Part shown: positions 9,518-17,162 of the stretch, piece after piece
How positions within the stretch are numbered: the stretch's first letter is position 1
Layout of the letters: every line of letters begins with the position of its first letter
Origin: an uncultured Collinsella sp.
Lineage (GTDB): Bacteria; Actinomycetota; Coriobacteriia; Coriobacteriales; Coriobacteriaceae
Assembly: GCA_934630855.1 (NCBI GenBank)
Contig: CAKTWW010000005.1
Coordinates: 11,364-75,363 of the forward strand
Length of the DNA stretch: 64,000 bases
Direction: 5' to 3'
Notes under the pieces: generated by a model
Told to the model about the DNA's origin: nothing
Seen by the model: only the letters and a program-made list of their open reading frames with translations
Database searches by the model: none
Translations under genes and position numbers: made by a program

Positions 9518-9615
9518 TTCGAACCCTGCTTGAGTGCCTTGGAAAGGCCGACAAGGGCCGTGAGGAGCGAGACCATAGCGGTCAGGAGCTTCACGAACTC
9601 AGTAAAATCGGTCAT
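9490..9615 (-). CDS. 41-aa hydrophobic peptide with basic tail, type I toxin-like
   Basis: A complete small gene: the ATG at 9615 follows a strong GGAGG with 8-base spacing (a second ATG at 9621 is too close to it), and TAA lies at 9490-9492. The peptide begins MTDFTEFVKLL. It has one amphipathic or membrane-spanning segment (about 6-28) and ends in a strongly basic tail (KPKKKGHRR). Size, hydrophobic core and basic tail resemble holin-like or Fst/TxpA-like type I toxins, which act by damaging the membrane. No sequence homology is proven. It has its own promoter-like element at 9679-9710 and is opposed by a possible antisense RNA. It sits between the kinase terminator and the defence operon. 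Alternatively it is a small membrane protein of unrelated role. Confidence 0.6.
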   Translation of the reverse strand: MTDFTEFVKLLTAMVSLLTALVGLSKALKQGSKPKKKGHRR

Positions 9616-9678
9616 GGGCATCACCTCCCATCGGATGGAGGGCTCTGCCCGGCACGAGGACTGCCGCCAGCAAGGACG

Positions 9679-9710
9679 ATTCTATCAGAGCGGCTGGTCC
9701 CGCCGGTCAA
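9679..9710 (-). promoter_or_regulatory. Probable promoter of the 41-aa peptide gene
   Basis: On the minus strand, TTGACC (9710-9705) is followed 20 bases later by TAGAAT (9684-9679), preceded by TG to make an extended -10 (TGATAGAAT). The spacing to -35 is long, so the extended -10 probably dominates. Transcription would begin near 9672, giving a leader of about 55 bases. The rest of 9616-9856 shows no gene. Confidence 0.45.
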
Positions 9711-9856
9711 TTCATACTCCACACCCTCGCCGAATTGCGAGCATGGCAGAATCGGCACTGGATGGCAGCGCGCTAGGGCACCGACGATGAGCTTTCCAAA
9801 ACTAGCGAGGGATCGGCCGCGAAGCCGATTGCTACACCCTCGCGCAAGCGGCCGAG

Positions 9857-10768
9857 CTAGAAATCAATCGTCCCGGCGACGTTCTCAACGTTCTTCCTAT
9901 AGGCTGCCCGGGAGGTCTCTTCACGCGCTCGGCGCTTTTGTTCCCTCTCAAGGTATTCGGCCTCAAGCCTGTTGGCTTCTTTCACGCACAGGATGAGAGT
10001 ATCGCGGTGGTAGTCCCTCACCTCTTCGATGGTGGTCCCGTTGAGGACTATTTCGTCGCCGACAACCGATGCGATACCAGGTCTGTGCATAGAGGTAAAT
10101 CTCGGCGGACAGCTCCAGGTCCTCACAAACAGTTCGATCCATAAGGGACTGGGATGTCGTGACAGCTTGAACGGCACTTTGTAAAGAGCGCTCCCCCTCG
10201 TCCCATCGTTTCTTGGCTCTCCAACCTCATCGACCACGATACCGATGATTCTGACGGGCTCAAATTCACCGTCTTCTTGTTGTTTTTCCGAGAACGTCTG
10301 AGGGATGCGGCGCTTGGGCGCAACCGACGGCTTCTTCTTGGCCCCATAAAGGGTCGCAAGCAAATCGTCATAGCCACGAGACTCGACCCCATCGCCCAAG
10401 TCGACCGCCAGTTTCCCCTTGAGGAAGGTCGGGAGGCTTTCCCCAACGCCCCCTTCCTTTATTACCGGGATAAACTTCCTCTCATTATGCCCAGAGAACA
10501 GTTCCCCGCTGATGATATGACCCTCGTATCCAACCCCACCGATTCTTGCATCGGCCTTCTGCTTATATACTGGGGTGCAAACGATAAGAACATAGTCCGA
10601 CGACCTGACCGACTGCTCCATGAACTGAGGCAACCTGTCGCCGAGCTCAAGGTCATATTGATCCACAATTGCCTCGATACCATCGGCTAGCAGACGGTCT
10701 GCCAGTGCCTTTACCCATGCACGATGTTCTTCGCTCTCCCATGCGTAGGATATGAAAACCTTCGTCAC
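9857..10768 (-). CDS. SEFIR/TIR-domain protein, last gene of the defence-like operon
   Basis: A 303-aa soluble protein. The N-terminal SEFIR/TIR domain (about 1-135) begins VTKVFISYAWESEEH and continues with DQYDLELGD, FMEQSVRSSDYV and LIVCTPVY. Bacterial TIR and SEFIR domains act as NAD-consuming effectors or signalling modules in anti-phage systems; the Glu of FMEQ is in the position expected for a catalytic Glu. The C-terminal half is unfamiliar and ends in a charged helical stretch rich in Glu and Arg (about 255-290). A GTG at 10768 is chosen because the domain starts there; another GTG at 10792 is possible. It starts 10-34 bases after the DUF262 gene stop, so it is co-transcribed. No membrane segment or signal peptide is seen. 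Confidence 0.82.
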   Translation of the reverse strand: MTKVFISYAWESEEHRAWVKALADRLLADGIEAIVDQYDLELGDRLPQFMEQSVRSSDYVLIVCTPVYKQKADARIGGVGYEGHIISGELFSGHNERKFIPVIKEGGVGESLPTFLKGKLAVDLGDGVESRGYDDLLATLYGAKKKPSVAPKRRIPQTFSEKQQEDGEFEPVRIIGIVVDEVGEPRNDGTRGSALYKVPFKLSRHPSPLWIELFVRTWSCPPRFTSMHRPGIASVVGDEIVLNGTTIEEVRDYHRDTLILCVKEANRLEAEYLEREQKRRAREETSRAAYRKNVENVAGTIDF

Positions 10769-10801
10769 TTCAGCCCCCAATCGCAGGTTCACAGCGCAAG
10801 C

Positions 10802-12571
10802 CTAAAGCCGCTCGTAGGCCCTCTTCACAAGCTCGCCCATAAGCTGCCTTCGCTTGCTGACGAACTCCTCGTAATCGAGGCCCTCGAACCCAACGGGCAG
10901 GGCGTGCTCCTCGCAGTTGCGGCGATACTCGTCCTCCCCCAGCGCGTCGCGATACCTACGAACGTACTCATTCGGGGCATCATCCGAGATGTAGATGTTG
11001 TTCTGGTAGTCAACGAGGGTGAAGTTACCTCGGTTGCTGCGCTGCGAAAGGTAGCCCTTGGTCCTCAGGTAGTTATCTGGAAACAGATGGTGCTTGTCCA
11101 GGGCCTTCTTAGAACCCGACGAACCGGTAAGCAGCAGCTGAGAAAGGGGGGCCGTGCTGAACAGTGCCTTGGCACCGAGCACAACCTGAGCCGCGACGAA
11201 GCCCCACCAGGTCGGACCCGTCGCCTCGTTTGCATCGAGGGAGCTGGGCAGCGTAATGGAGAAATAATCGTCCGTCATGATGGCGGCGAGCCTACGGTCG
11301 AAGTACGCTTGGAACTCGTCGGCAGTATCAAGGCGCGAGACATCGTTAAGCTGCTGTTCGAACTCGGATTCGAAGGATCCCACATAGAGCCCCGTTATGG
11401 CTGCGGCGAAATACCAGCGCCGCACGAGCCTGCGCGCAGCCAGTGGCTCCATGTCGAACTCATAGCGCCCGATAAGGTAGAACGCATAGCAGAACATGAG
11501 TGCGTTGCCCGACCCCACCTGGTCGGAGCAGACGTAGCCCGCCTCCGCTAGCGTGTTGATGAAGGCATGCCAGTTGTTCAGGTCAAGCACGAGATCGAGA
11601 GCGCGACCGAACGTGGCAAAGTTCTCGGCCCGCGTCTCGGGCGTCGTTTCCTTTGTCTTGAGATCTCGCCCGCGAAGAATCTGATAGGCATAACGCAGGC
11701 GACCCCTCTTGAACCCCACGCCCACCGTGGCGCGGATGATATGCGTCGGCGAGACGGTCATGAGCGGGTTGTACGAGGTGCCCTTTGCAGGCGCATAGCT
11801 CATGGCGCAGAACTCCTCTATGCGCTCCCTCATGGCAGGTTCGTAGACCGAAAGCAGGGTCATGATGAAGTCATCCTGCTTAAGCGCCTGCCCTTGCGAG
11901 TTCACACGCACAAAGATGTCCGATACGGTCTCCTCGTCAGCCGATTCGGAAATCTCCAGCGTCGGCAAAAGATAACGCTCAAGCCCGAGCAATGCGTTGA
12001 GCCCGCTCTCGACGGCATCCTCACCGTCATCGTCGAGTTCGGGTTCGCCCTTTTTGGCATTCGTCTCGTTAAGGCGCTTGATGAACGCCCTGCGATAGGC
12101 GCTCAGCTTGTTGTCGTGGTTCGCCGCGAAGGCCTCGGATACGTCCGGCACATAGCGCGAATCCCTCTCGGTCGAGGCGTCGGCATTCTTGAATGCGCGC
12201 GCGATGGGGTCGTAGGCGATCCTCACCGTACGCTCCTTGAAGTTCTTGTCGCGCACGGGTACGCCGTACAGAGAGCTCAAGAGAGCAGTGAGCCTCTGCT
12301 GTCCGTCGATGACAAGGGACTTGGGGACGGCATATGCCTTCTGGTTCGAGCCTATGGCAGACCTCTTGCCCGCGTCGTCGCTCGGAGAGTCCCACAGCAT
12401 CACATAGCCGATAGGGTATCCGCGAAGCATGGAATCAAGCAGATCGCGAACCTTTTCATTGCCCCACACGAAAGGTCGTTGCAGGTCGGGCAGGCCGATT
12501 TTGCCCGTCTGAACATCCTTCAGGATGTTACCAACCTCCAGCGATATGGGGGTATAAATGGAGTTAGGCAT
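10802..12571 (-). CDS. DUF262-domain protein with C-terminal HNH-like motif (GmrSD-related)
   Basis: A 589-aa protein. The N-terminal DUF262 (ParB/Srx-like) domain shows PDLQRPFVW (about 28-36) and the hallmark DGQQRLT (89-95), a nucleotide-binding or hydrolysing motif. Near residue 490 lies KHHLFP, resembling the His-rich active site of the HNH-like DUF1524 nuclease fused to DUF262 in GmrSD type IV restriction enzymes. Members of that family cut modified phage DNA in an NTP-dependent manner; specificity here is unknown. The start overlaps the upstream HEPN-like gene by 8 bases (12564-12571), and the SEFIR/TIR gene follows within 34 bases. The family is well supported; a nuclease role rests on the C-terminal motif. 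Confidence 0.87.
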   Translation of the reverse strand: MPNSIYTPISLEVGNILKDVQTGKIGLPDLQRPFVWGNEKVRDLLDSMLRGYPIGYVMLWDSPSDDAGKRSAIGSNQKAYAVPKSLVIDGQQRLTALLSSLYGVPVRDKNFKERTVRIAYDPIARAFKNADASTERDSRYVPDVSEAFAANHDNKLSAYRRAFIKRLNETNAKKGEPELDDDGEDAVESGLNALLGLERYLLPTLEISESADEETVSDIFVRVNSQGQALKQDDFIMTLLSVYEPAMRERIEEFCAMSYAPAKGTSYNPLMTVSPTHIIRATVGVGFKRGRLRYAYQILRGRDLKTKETTPETRAENFATFGRALDLVLDLNNWHAFINTLAEAGYVCSDQVGSGNALMFCYAFYLIGRYEFDMEPLAARRLVRRWYFAAAITGLYVGSFESEFEQQLNDVSRLDTADEFQAYFDRRLAAIMTDDYFSITLPSSLDANEATGPTWWGFVAAQVVLGAKALFSTAPLSQLLLTGSSGSKKALDKHHLFPDNYLRTKGYLSQRSNRGNFTLVDYQNNIYISDDAPNEYVRRYRDALGEDEYRRNCEEHALPVGFEGLDYEEFVSKRRQLMGELVKRAYERL

Positions 12572-13007
12572 TGGCAGTATTCCTATCTCTACACTTGTAT
12601 AGCTCGTCGCTCAATTCTTGATTTCTGTCGATGAAGGAGCAGAGCAGTTCACGGTCAATCTGGTATTGATAGTTTGGGCGTTCTTTGTCCTTGGCCTTAA
12701 CCTTCGTTCGGAGCTCCTGTCGCCCATCATGCGTCACCGGAAAACTGTGAATGATTCTGTTCCTCTCATTTCCAAGATCACAGAGCAGTTCCAGGATTCT
12801 AACGTCCTCTTCATTCACAAGCCATTTCTTTCCTTCGTCCTTGAGCCGCCCCGTCATCATGTCGGTAAGCCCGCACCAATCGGGAGCCCCGGCGTGCATA
12901 AGATTCTCCACAAAGAAGGAGACGTTCGAGTTGAATACGTATACCGCCTCCCCAAGAAGGGTCAGGTACGCCTCGTCAGGCAAGGAGAAACGCGTGGGGT
13001 GGATCAT
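12564..13007 (-). CDS. Small HEPN-like protein of the defence operon
   Basis: A 147-aa, mainly helical, soluble protein. I recognise no named family. Residues 82-87 read RNRIIH, which fits the R-x4-6-H motif of HEPN domains, many of which are RNases in toxin-antitoxin or anti-phage systems. It is bracketed by overlaps: its ATG overlaps the stop of the restriction-modification gene by 4 bases (ATGA at 13004-13007), and its end overlaps the DUF262 start by 8 bases. That strongly suggests stoichiometric co-expression. The base composition looks more AT-rich than nearby housekeeping genes. It could be a toxin, an adaptor, or a structural HEPN without catalysis. Confidence 0.75.
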   Translation of the reverse strand: MIHPTRFSLPDEAYLTLLGEAVYVFNSNVSFFVENLMHAGAPDWCGLTDMMTGRLKDEGKKWLVNEEDVRILELLCDLGNERNRIIHSFPVTHDGRQELRTKVKAKDKERPNYQYQIDRELLCSFIDRNQELSDELYKCRDRNTANA

Positions 13008-15835
13008 TCGCTATCACCGACCTTCTTGGCGTATAGGTTGAAAAGATGGGCGACTATCTTCTCCTCGTCCCCACCGAAGTCGACGCCATAGGCAGCCTCA
13101 ACAGCAGCGTCGAGCGCCTTATGCGCAGACATAAGCTCGGGAAAGAACGTCTCGTTCTTTGGATCGTACATGTCCGCGAGCGTCGCACCCTCTTGGGCGT
13201 CACGGGCATCGAGCACGGCCTGGGCGCAGCGCTTGACTTCCTCGCGTTGCGATTCCGTTGGGTCAGGCCAGACGAAATTGTTGTAGTCAATACCAGCTGA
13301 ATACTGATAATCATCTTTCAGTCTTCCGGTCACGACTCTAACCCATGCATTGTGCAATTGAGACTGCAGTACCCCATATTGATAGAGGGTTGCATTTGGG
13401 ATAAGGCGAACTTTATTGCTACAGAAAACTGAGGAGTCAACGAACCCCATTGGGATGTATCGCCTTCGGCTTGATGAAACCTCTGGTATCAAGATCGAAT
13501 CTGTATCCGACAGGATTTCAGTTCCAAAATGCGCAGGACGCTCCGCGGCTTTAACGGTCTGGCTTCTCTTGCTCTTGAGCCGATACTGGCGCACCGCCTC
13601 AACCCTTTCCCTGCATATAGGCAGATTCTTCAGCTCATCCCATTTTGCATTCCCGAGCCACAAACACCAACGGCTTTTGCCGCGTATAAATTCTTGTGAT
13701 CCAAGCCACTTGTGGAAGAATTTCTTTGCCCCAGGTTCACGCTGCAAGAATTCATTTTTCTGTTCATCTGTAAAGAGATAATTGCCGTCGTCTATGGGCT
13801 GAGAACCTATGCCCATCTCTGGAACATCTGATATTGGCTTACTCTTGCTGTAGATAAAGACATCTGGAGCATCCTTCAGATACGAATTGATGCGATTCAT
13901 GGAAATCAGTTCTTCGTCAGAATCGGGCGTCGCATGATAGAAGAGCGTCTTGCTTCCTGCCTCACGAGAGAACCCGACGATGACGCAAAAGACATGCGCC
14001 TTATCTGCCGCCTCGTTGTCCCACCTGAACGTGTTGTGCGCAAAGTCGATGTGGATACCCAGGTCGTGCAGGGGTTTCCAGAGGTTGGCGACCTGCTCGC
14101 CCTGACATATCGAGTTGGTAGAGACCAGGGCACAGCGCGTGTGCTTTCCCTGCGTGAACCTCGCGGCCTTCATGTACCAGGCCCCGCAGTAGTCGATGTT
14201 GCCCGCGTTCTTCGCTCCGTCGAAGACCTCAAGGAGCTCTGCCTTCTGCTCTTTGGACTGGTTACGGGCCCCGAGAAAGGGCGGGTTGCCCACGAGGTAC
14301 GTGAGGTCATCGGGAAACACCTCAGACCAATCGGTCTTGAGCGCGTTGCCCTCATGGAGATTGCTGAGGCTCCTAAGCGGCAGGAAGTCGAAGTCGTAGT
14401 CGACGTATATCTCCTGCGTCTTGCGCAGCATCTGCTCCTCTGTGATCCACAGGGCGGTCTTAGCGACCGAGACGGCGAAGTCGTTTATCTCGATACCGTA
14501 CAGCTGATCCAGGGACACGCGGACAGGGCTATCCTGCGCAATGACGAAGGATGTCTGTCCCGCGTTGCCGGTCTCCTCGCTGAGCTCGTCCTCGATGATT
14601 CGGTTCTCGATGGCGCGCAGCTGCCGGTACGCCTCGGTAAGGAAGTTGCCCGAACCGCATGCCGGGTCGCCGATGGTGATGGAGGCCACCTTGTCGTGCA
14701 GCCTCGCCAGGGCCTGCTTGCGTTTCGCCGCCGTCCTCTCGCCCTCGGCCTCGTGCAGTTCGTCCCACAGCTCGTCGAGGAAGAGCGGCTTGAGGCAGCG
14801 CTCGATGTTCTCCACGCTCGTGTAGTGCATGCCCCCGGCATGGCGGGTCTCGGGGTTCAACGTCCCCTCGAACACGCCGCCGAAGATGACGCCCGAGATC
14901 TCACGCCAATCGAAGTCCTGGGACGCGTCGGTGATGGCCTCGAGGATTTCCGGAGTCATCTGCGGAACGATAATGGAGGAGTCGGCGAACAGCCCACCGT
15001 TCACGTACGGGAAGACCGCGAGGTCCTCGTCCATGTACTCGTCCCGCTTATCCAGGGGCGTGTCGATCGCCTCGAACAGGTCCACCAGCTTGCGGCGGAG
15101 CTTGGCAGGGTCACCGTCGCAGTACCTACCGAACGCCTGGTGCGATTGCAGGAGGTCGGCGTCCTCGGCGTAGAGCAGGAAGATGATTCGGGTGATGAGC
15201 ACGTTGAGCGAGCGCTGCTCCTCCTGCGCGCGCTCGTCCTTCTCCTCGATGTGGTGGTACTGCTTGGCGAGGGCATCGTAGAGCCTGGAAACGTAGGCCC
15301 CGGCCTCGATAGAGAGCTGCTGCTCCTTGTGCAGGCGGCTCGTCTCGTTGGAGGTCAGGAAGGACAGGAGATACAGGCTGTCTGGGAGCTCTTCCAAGGA
15401 GAACTCCTGCACGGTGTCCTCGGGCCTCTCGTTGTCGAGGTCGTAGAGGTGGAATGTCCCGAAGTTGCACGTCATCACCCAGCGGGGGCGCTCGGAGTAC
15501 GGCAGGTGTCGCGCGTACCACATGGCCTGCTGGAGCGGTGTCTCCATGCCGCCGTTCCTGGGTTCGGGCTTGTCGAGGTCGATGCCCCACGACTTCTGCT
15601 CGCAGAGGAAGTTGTGGTCGGAGACGAACACGTCGATGCGACGACCTCTCACCTTGCGTTCGAAGTCGACGAAGCTGTCTATGGTGTTGGACGGGATGCC
15701 CAGGACGTTGATGAGCAGGTCGACCCAGAACTTCTGCGTATCCTGCTGCTCGTTGTTGGAGCCAGCGGGGATGGCACCGAGGCGTTTCTTCCACCGCTTG
15801 ACGAACTCCTTTGCCTCTTTCTTGCTGGCAGGCAT
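13004..15835 (-). CDS. MmeI-like type IIG/IIL restriction-modification enzyme
   Basis: A 943-aa single-chain enzyme that should both methylate adenine and cut DNA. The N-terminal nuclease shows D68 followed by E79-Q-K81, matching the D-x9-10-ExK motif of MmeI. The methyltransferase has motif I DPACGSGNFL (about 390-399) and motif IV NPPF (about 517-520). The C-terminal third, the target-recognition region (about 640-840), is clearly more AT-rich than the rest, which is common when specificity domains are exchanged. The length is close to MmeI (about 920 aa). The ATG at 15835 follows AGGAGG with ideal spacing. It is the first gene of a four-gene operon, with the HEPN-like gene overlapping its stop. 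In these enzymes one subunit modifies one strand, so a separate methylase is not needed. Confidence 0.9.
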   Translation of the reverse strand: MPASKKEAKEFVKRWKKRLGAIPAGSNNEQQDTQKFWVDLLINVLGIPSNTIDSFVDFERKVRGRRIDVFVSDHNFLCEQKSWGIDLDKPEPRNGGMETPLQQAMWYARHLPYSERPRWVMTCNFGTFHLYDLDNERPEDTVQEFSLEELPDSLYLLSFLTSNETSRLHKEQQLSIEAGAYVSRLYDALAKQYHHIEEKDERAQEEQRSLNVLITRIIFLLYAEDADLLQSHQAFGRYCDGDPAKLRRKLVDLFEAIDTPLDKRDEYMDEDLAVFPYVNGGLFADSSIIVPQMTPEILEAITDASQDFDWREISGVIFGGVFEGTLNPETRHAGGMHYTSVENIERCLKPLFLDELWDELHEAEGERTAAKRKQALARLHDKVASITIGDPACGSGNFLTEAYRQLRAIENRIIEDELSEETGNAGQTSFVIAQDSPVRVSLDQLYGIEINDFAVSVAKTALWITEEQMLRKTQEIYVDYDFDFLPLRSLSNLHEGNALKTDWSEVFPDDLTYLVGNPPFLGARNQSKEQKAELLEVFDGAKNAGNIDYCGAWYMKAARFTQGKHTRCALVSTNSICQGEQVANLWKPLHDLGIHIDFAHNTFRWDNEAADKAHVFCVIVGFSREAGSKTLFYHATPDSDEELISMNRINSYLKDAPDVFIYSKSKPISDVPEMGIGSQPIDDGNYLFTDEQKNEFLQREPGAKKFFHKWLGSQEFIRGKSRWCLWLGNAKWDELKNLPICRERVEAVRQYRLKSKRSQTVKAAERPAHFGTEILSDTDSILIPEVSSSRRRYIPMGFVDSSVFCSNKVRLIPNATLYQYGVLQSQLHNAWVRVVTGRLKDDYQYSAGIDYNNFVWPDPTESQREEVKRCAQAVLDARDAQEGATLADMYDPKNETFFPELMSAHKALDAAVEAAYGVDFGGDEEKIVAHLFNLYAKKVGDSE

Positions 15836-15903
15836 ACCGGACCTCCTGCGTCGTCGTCTCTTTCGGACAATTTTAAGGGGTTAGGGTGGTACCGCGGACG
15901 GAA

Positions 15904-16073
15904 GGGCGAATTTTCAACGATCCCCGGTGTCGGAGGTCCCGAGTAAAACCCGGAGACGCCGAGGACTGTTGGAAACTCGCCCATCTCGCAGCAACGTCAA
16001 CCTAGGTTTTCAACGCTTTCCATAACCGAAGGGCCTACATCCAACCCGTAGGCTGTGGGAAGGGTTGAAAACC
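15904..16073. repeat. Two large imperfect hairpins upstream of the defence operon
   Basis: The first inverted repeat pairs 15904-15918 with 15968-15982. The mismatches are all transitions, so they could be G-U pairs in RNA. The second pairs 16005-16014 with 16064-16073 exactly and contains a nested 6-bp stem (16033-16038 with 16048-16053). Both share the box TTTTCAAC. They lie between the restriction gene start and tRNA-Arg, in a stretch without any gene (15836-16216). Function unknown: leader structure, repeat remnant or old integration scar. Confidence 0.6.
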
Positions 16074-16174
16074 GGCCCTGAGGATAAAATATGAAGTTGA
16101 GATGATTTCACCATAGAAAGAACTTTCACCCTATTTCACCCCTCAATCGAGTTTCGCCCCTATTTATACAGAAA

Positions 16175-16212
16175 CAGGTCAGACGATTTACACCGTCTGA
16201 CCTGCGATTTTT
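16175..16212 (-). terminator. Probable terminator of tRNA-Arg
   Basis: An 11-bp perfect stem (16175-16185 with 16194-16204) lies just 13 bases beyond the 3' end of the minus-strand tRNA. The T-run is weak on the minus strand (TTTCTG) and stronger on the + strand (five T at 16208-16212), so it may work in both directions. Confidence 0.6.
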
Positions 16213-16216
16213 CTGG

Positions 16217-16290
16217 TGCCCCCGGGCGGATTCGAACCGTCGACACCCGCTTTAGGAGAGCGGTGCTCTATCCCCTGAGCTACGGAGGCA
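16217..16290 (-). tRNA. tRNA-Arg (anticodon CCT)
   Basis: Reading the minus strand, a 74-base cloverleaf can be folded. It has a 7-bp acceptor stem (TGCCTCC with GGGGGCA), a D-arm with AGCTCAGGGGATAGAGC, an anticodon stem CCGCT/AGCGG around the loop CTCCTAA (anticodon CCT), and a T-arm with GGTTCGAATCC. CCA is not encoded. It reads the rare AGG codon. tRNA-Arg(CCT) genes are frequent integration sites, and the defence operon lies on its 3' side, but I found no second copy of its 3' end as an attachment site. Confidence 0.95.
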
Positions 16291-16369
16291 TGTTGTACTA
16301 GTGTAGCAGATTTACGCCGCTGCCATACAGCGCATAGCCACTCTTCGAAGTTGAGGCTAAATAGCTTTC

Positions 16370-16580
16370 CGGAAAGCGTATCCCACTATCCGGGCGAATT
16401 CTGGTCCCCAGTTTCCCAATGAGGCCCCTCCGGGAAACTACGTCCCAGAATTTGCGCCTGGAACGGGGTGCGGTTTCCCAAACGGGCCCGTTCCGGAAAC
16501 TGTGTCCCGGAATGCGCGCTCAAACTGGGATGCAGGTTTCCGAATCGAAGCCCTGCGGGAAAATGCGTCCCAGTTTGAGG
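16370..16580. repeat. Tandem short-hairpin array (family A, copy 1)
   Basis: Successive units place GGAAA near CCC in the left arm and GGG near TTTCC in the right arm, with a variable middle; about four units are visible. The same design appears at 40313-40432 (two units) and 61882-62057 (three units). It fills most of the gap between tRNA-Arg and the DUF956 gene. Confidence 0.75.
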
Positions 16581-16590
16581 GAATGCAGGT

Positions 16591-16646
16591 AGTCATTGGG
16601 GACGTTCTTTAATGACTAGTCGTTTAAGAACGTCGCAGGAGACTAG
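16591..16646. repeat. Palindromic repeat (family B, copy 1) overlapping a stop codon
   Basis: The shared core is GGGGACGTTCTT, then a central GACTAGTC, then AAGAACGTC as the inverted arm. Related copies are at 20245-20302, 62170-62223 and 63925-64000. This copy runs into the 3' end of the DUF956 gene: the final ACTAGT contains that gene's stop codon (16643-16645). Confidence 0.8.
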
Positions 16647-17041
16647 TTGTCCCTGTGGAAGAGGCTTTTGATAGCGCTGGGGATGCTCTTGGCGCCCTTG
16701 GCCGTCACGTCGATGAAGTCGGGCGAACGCACGAGTTTATCCTCGTCTACGTACTTGCGCACCGCGCGAAGCGTCTCTTTGTCGTCGCGCGTCGAAAACG
16801 TAAAGTGACCGTTATCCTTGGTAAAGATGGCAAAGCGCGTGATCTTCTTGGTGCCGCGCAAAACCTCGGCCGCGATGTAGTCGACCTCGTCCCACGGGAT
16901 TTGAATATAATCCTCGGGGTTGCGCTCGTTGTAGTACTCAAATGCCTTATTGCCCACCATCACGTTGCCGTGGCTGGTCAGCCCCATCAGGCAGGTTGCC
17001 GGCGTTGCCAGATCGACCGTGCTGTTCTGAGATTGCGCCAT
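16643..17041 (-). CDS. DUF956-family protein linked to the mannose PTS
   Basis: A 132-aa cytoplasmic protein of the DUF956 (ManO-like) family, which is found almost only beside mannose-class PTS operons and is thought to modulate them. Features include the N-terminal TCLMGLTSHGNVMVG and IPWDEVDYI, typical of the family, and a basic C-terminus. The ATG at 17041 is preferred over one at 17080 because a GAGG lies close upstream and the family begins near here. It is the last gene of manXYZ-DUF956, about 120 bases after manZ. A family B palindrome overlaps its stop. Confidence 0.88.
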   Translation of the reverse strand: MAQSQNSTVDLATPATCLMGLTSHGNVMVGNKAFEYYNERNPEDYIQIPWDEVDYIAAEVLRGTKKITRFAIFTKDNGHFTFSTRDDKETLRAVRKYVDEDKLVRSPDFIDVTAKGAKSIPSAIKSLFHRDN

Positions 17042-17162
17042 GCGCGCCTCGCCCTCCAAATAAAACAAATCGGACCGCATCCAGTGTACCCACCGGGTGC
17101 GGTCCGTTTCAATGACTCAAAAGCCCTTGCTCAGCAAACCTCGGTCTTAAGCCGAAGCGTGC

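Noticed and set aside
9499-9996. A 165-codon + strand frame covering the region after the kinase operon
   Set aside because: No ribosome site, no family features; it crosses the small peptide gene and the end of the SEFIR/TIR gene on the other strand.
15883-15897. AGGGTGGTACCGCGG, a close match to the T-box antiterminator motif on the + strand
   Set aside because: No Stem I or specifier loop is possible upstream, because those bases code for the RM enzyme, and no tRNA synthetase or amino-acid gene follows on the + strand. I treat it as chance or a remnant.
13934-15946. A 670-codon open frame on the + strand opposite the RM gene
   Set aside because: It is the mirror of a well-motived gene on the other strand; no ribosome site and no family features. 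High GC makes long antisense frames common.
16217-16290. tRNA-Arg as an integration site of the defence segment
   Set aside because: Plausible by position, but I found no integrase gene and no repeated tRNA 3' end at the other side (near 9.3-9.8 kb), so no attachment sites are annotated.
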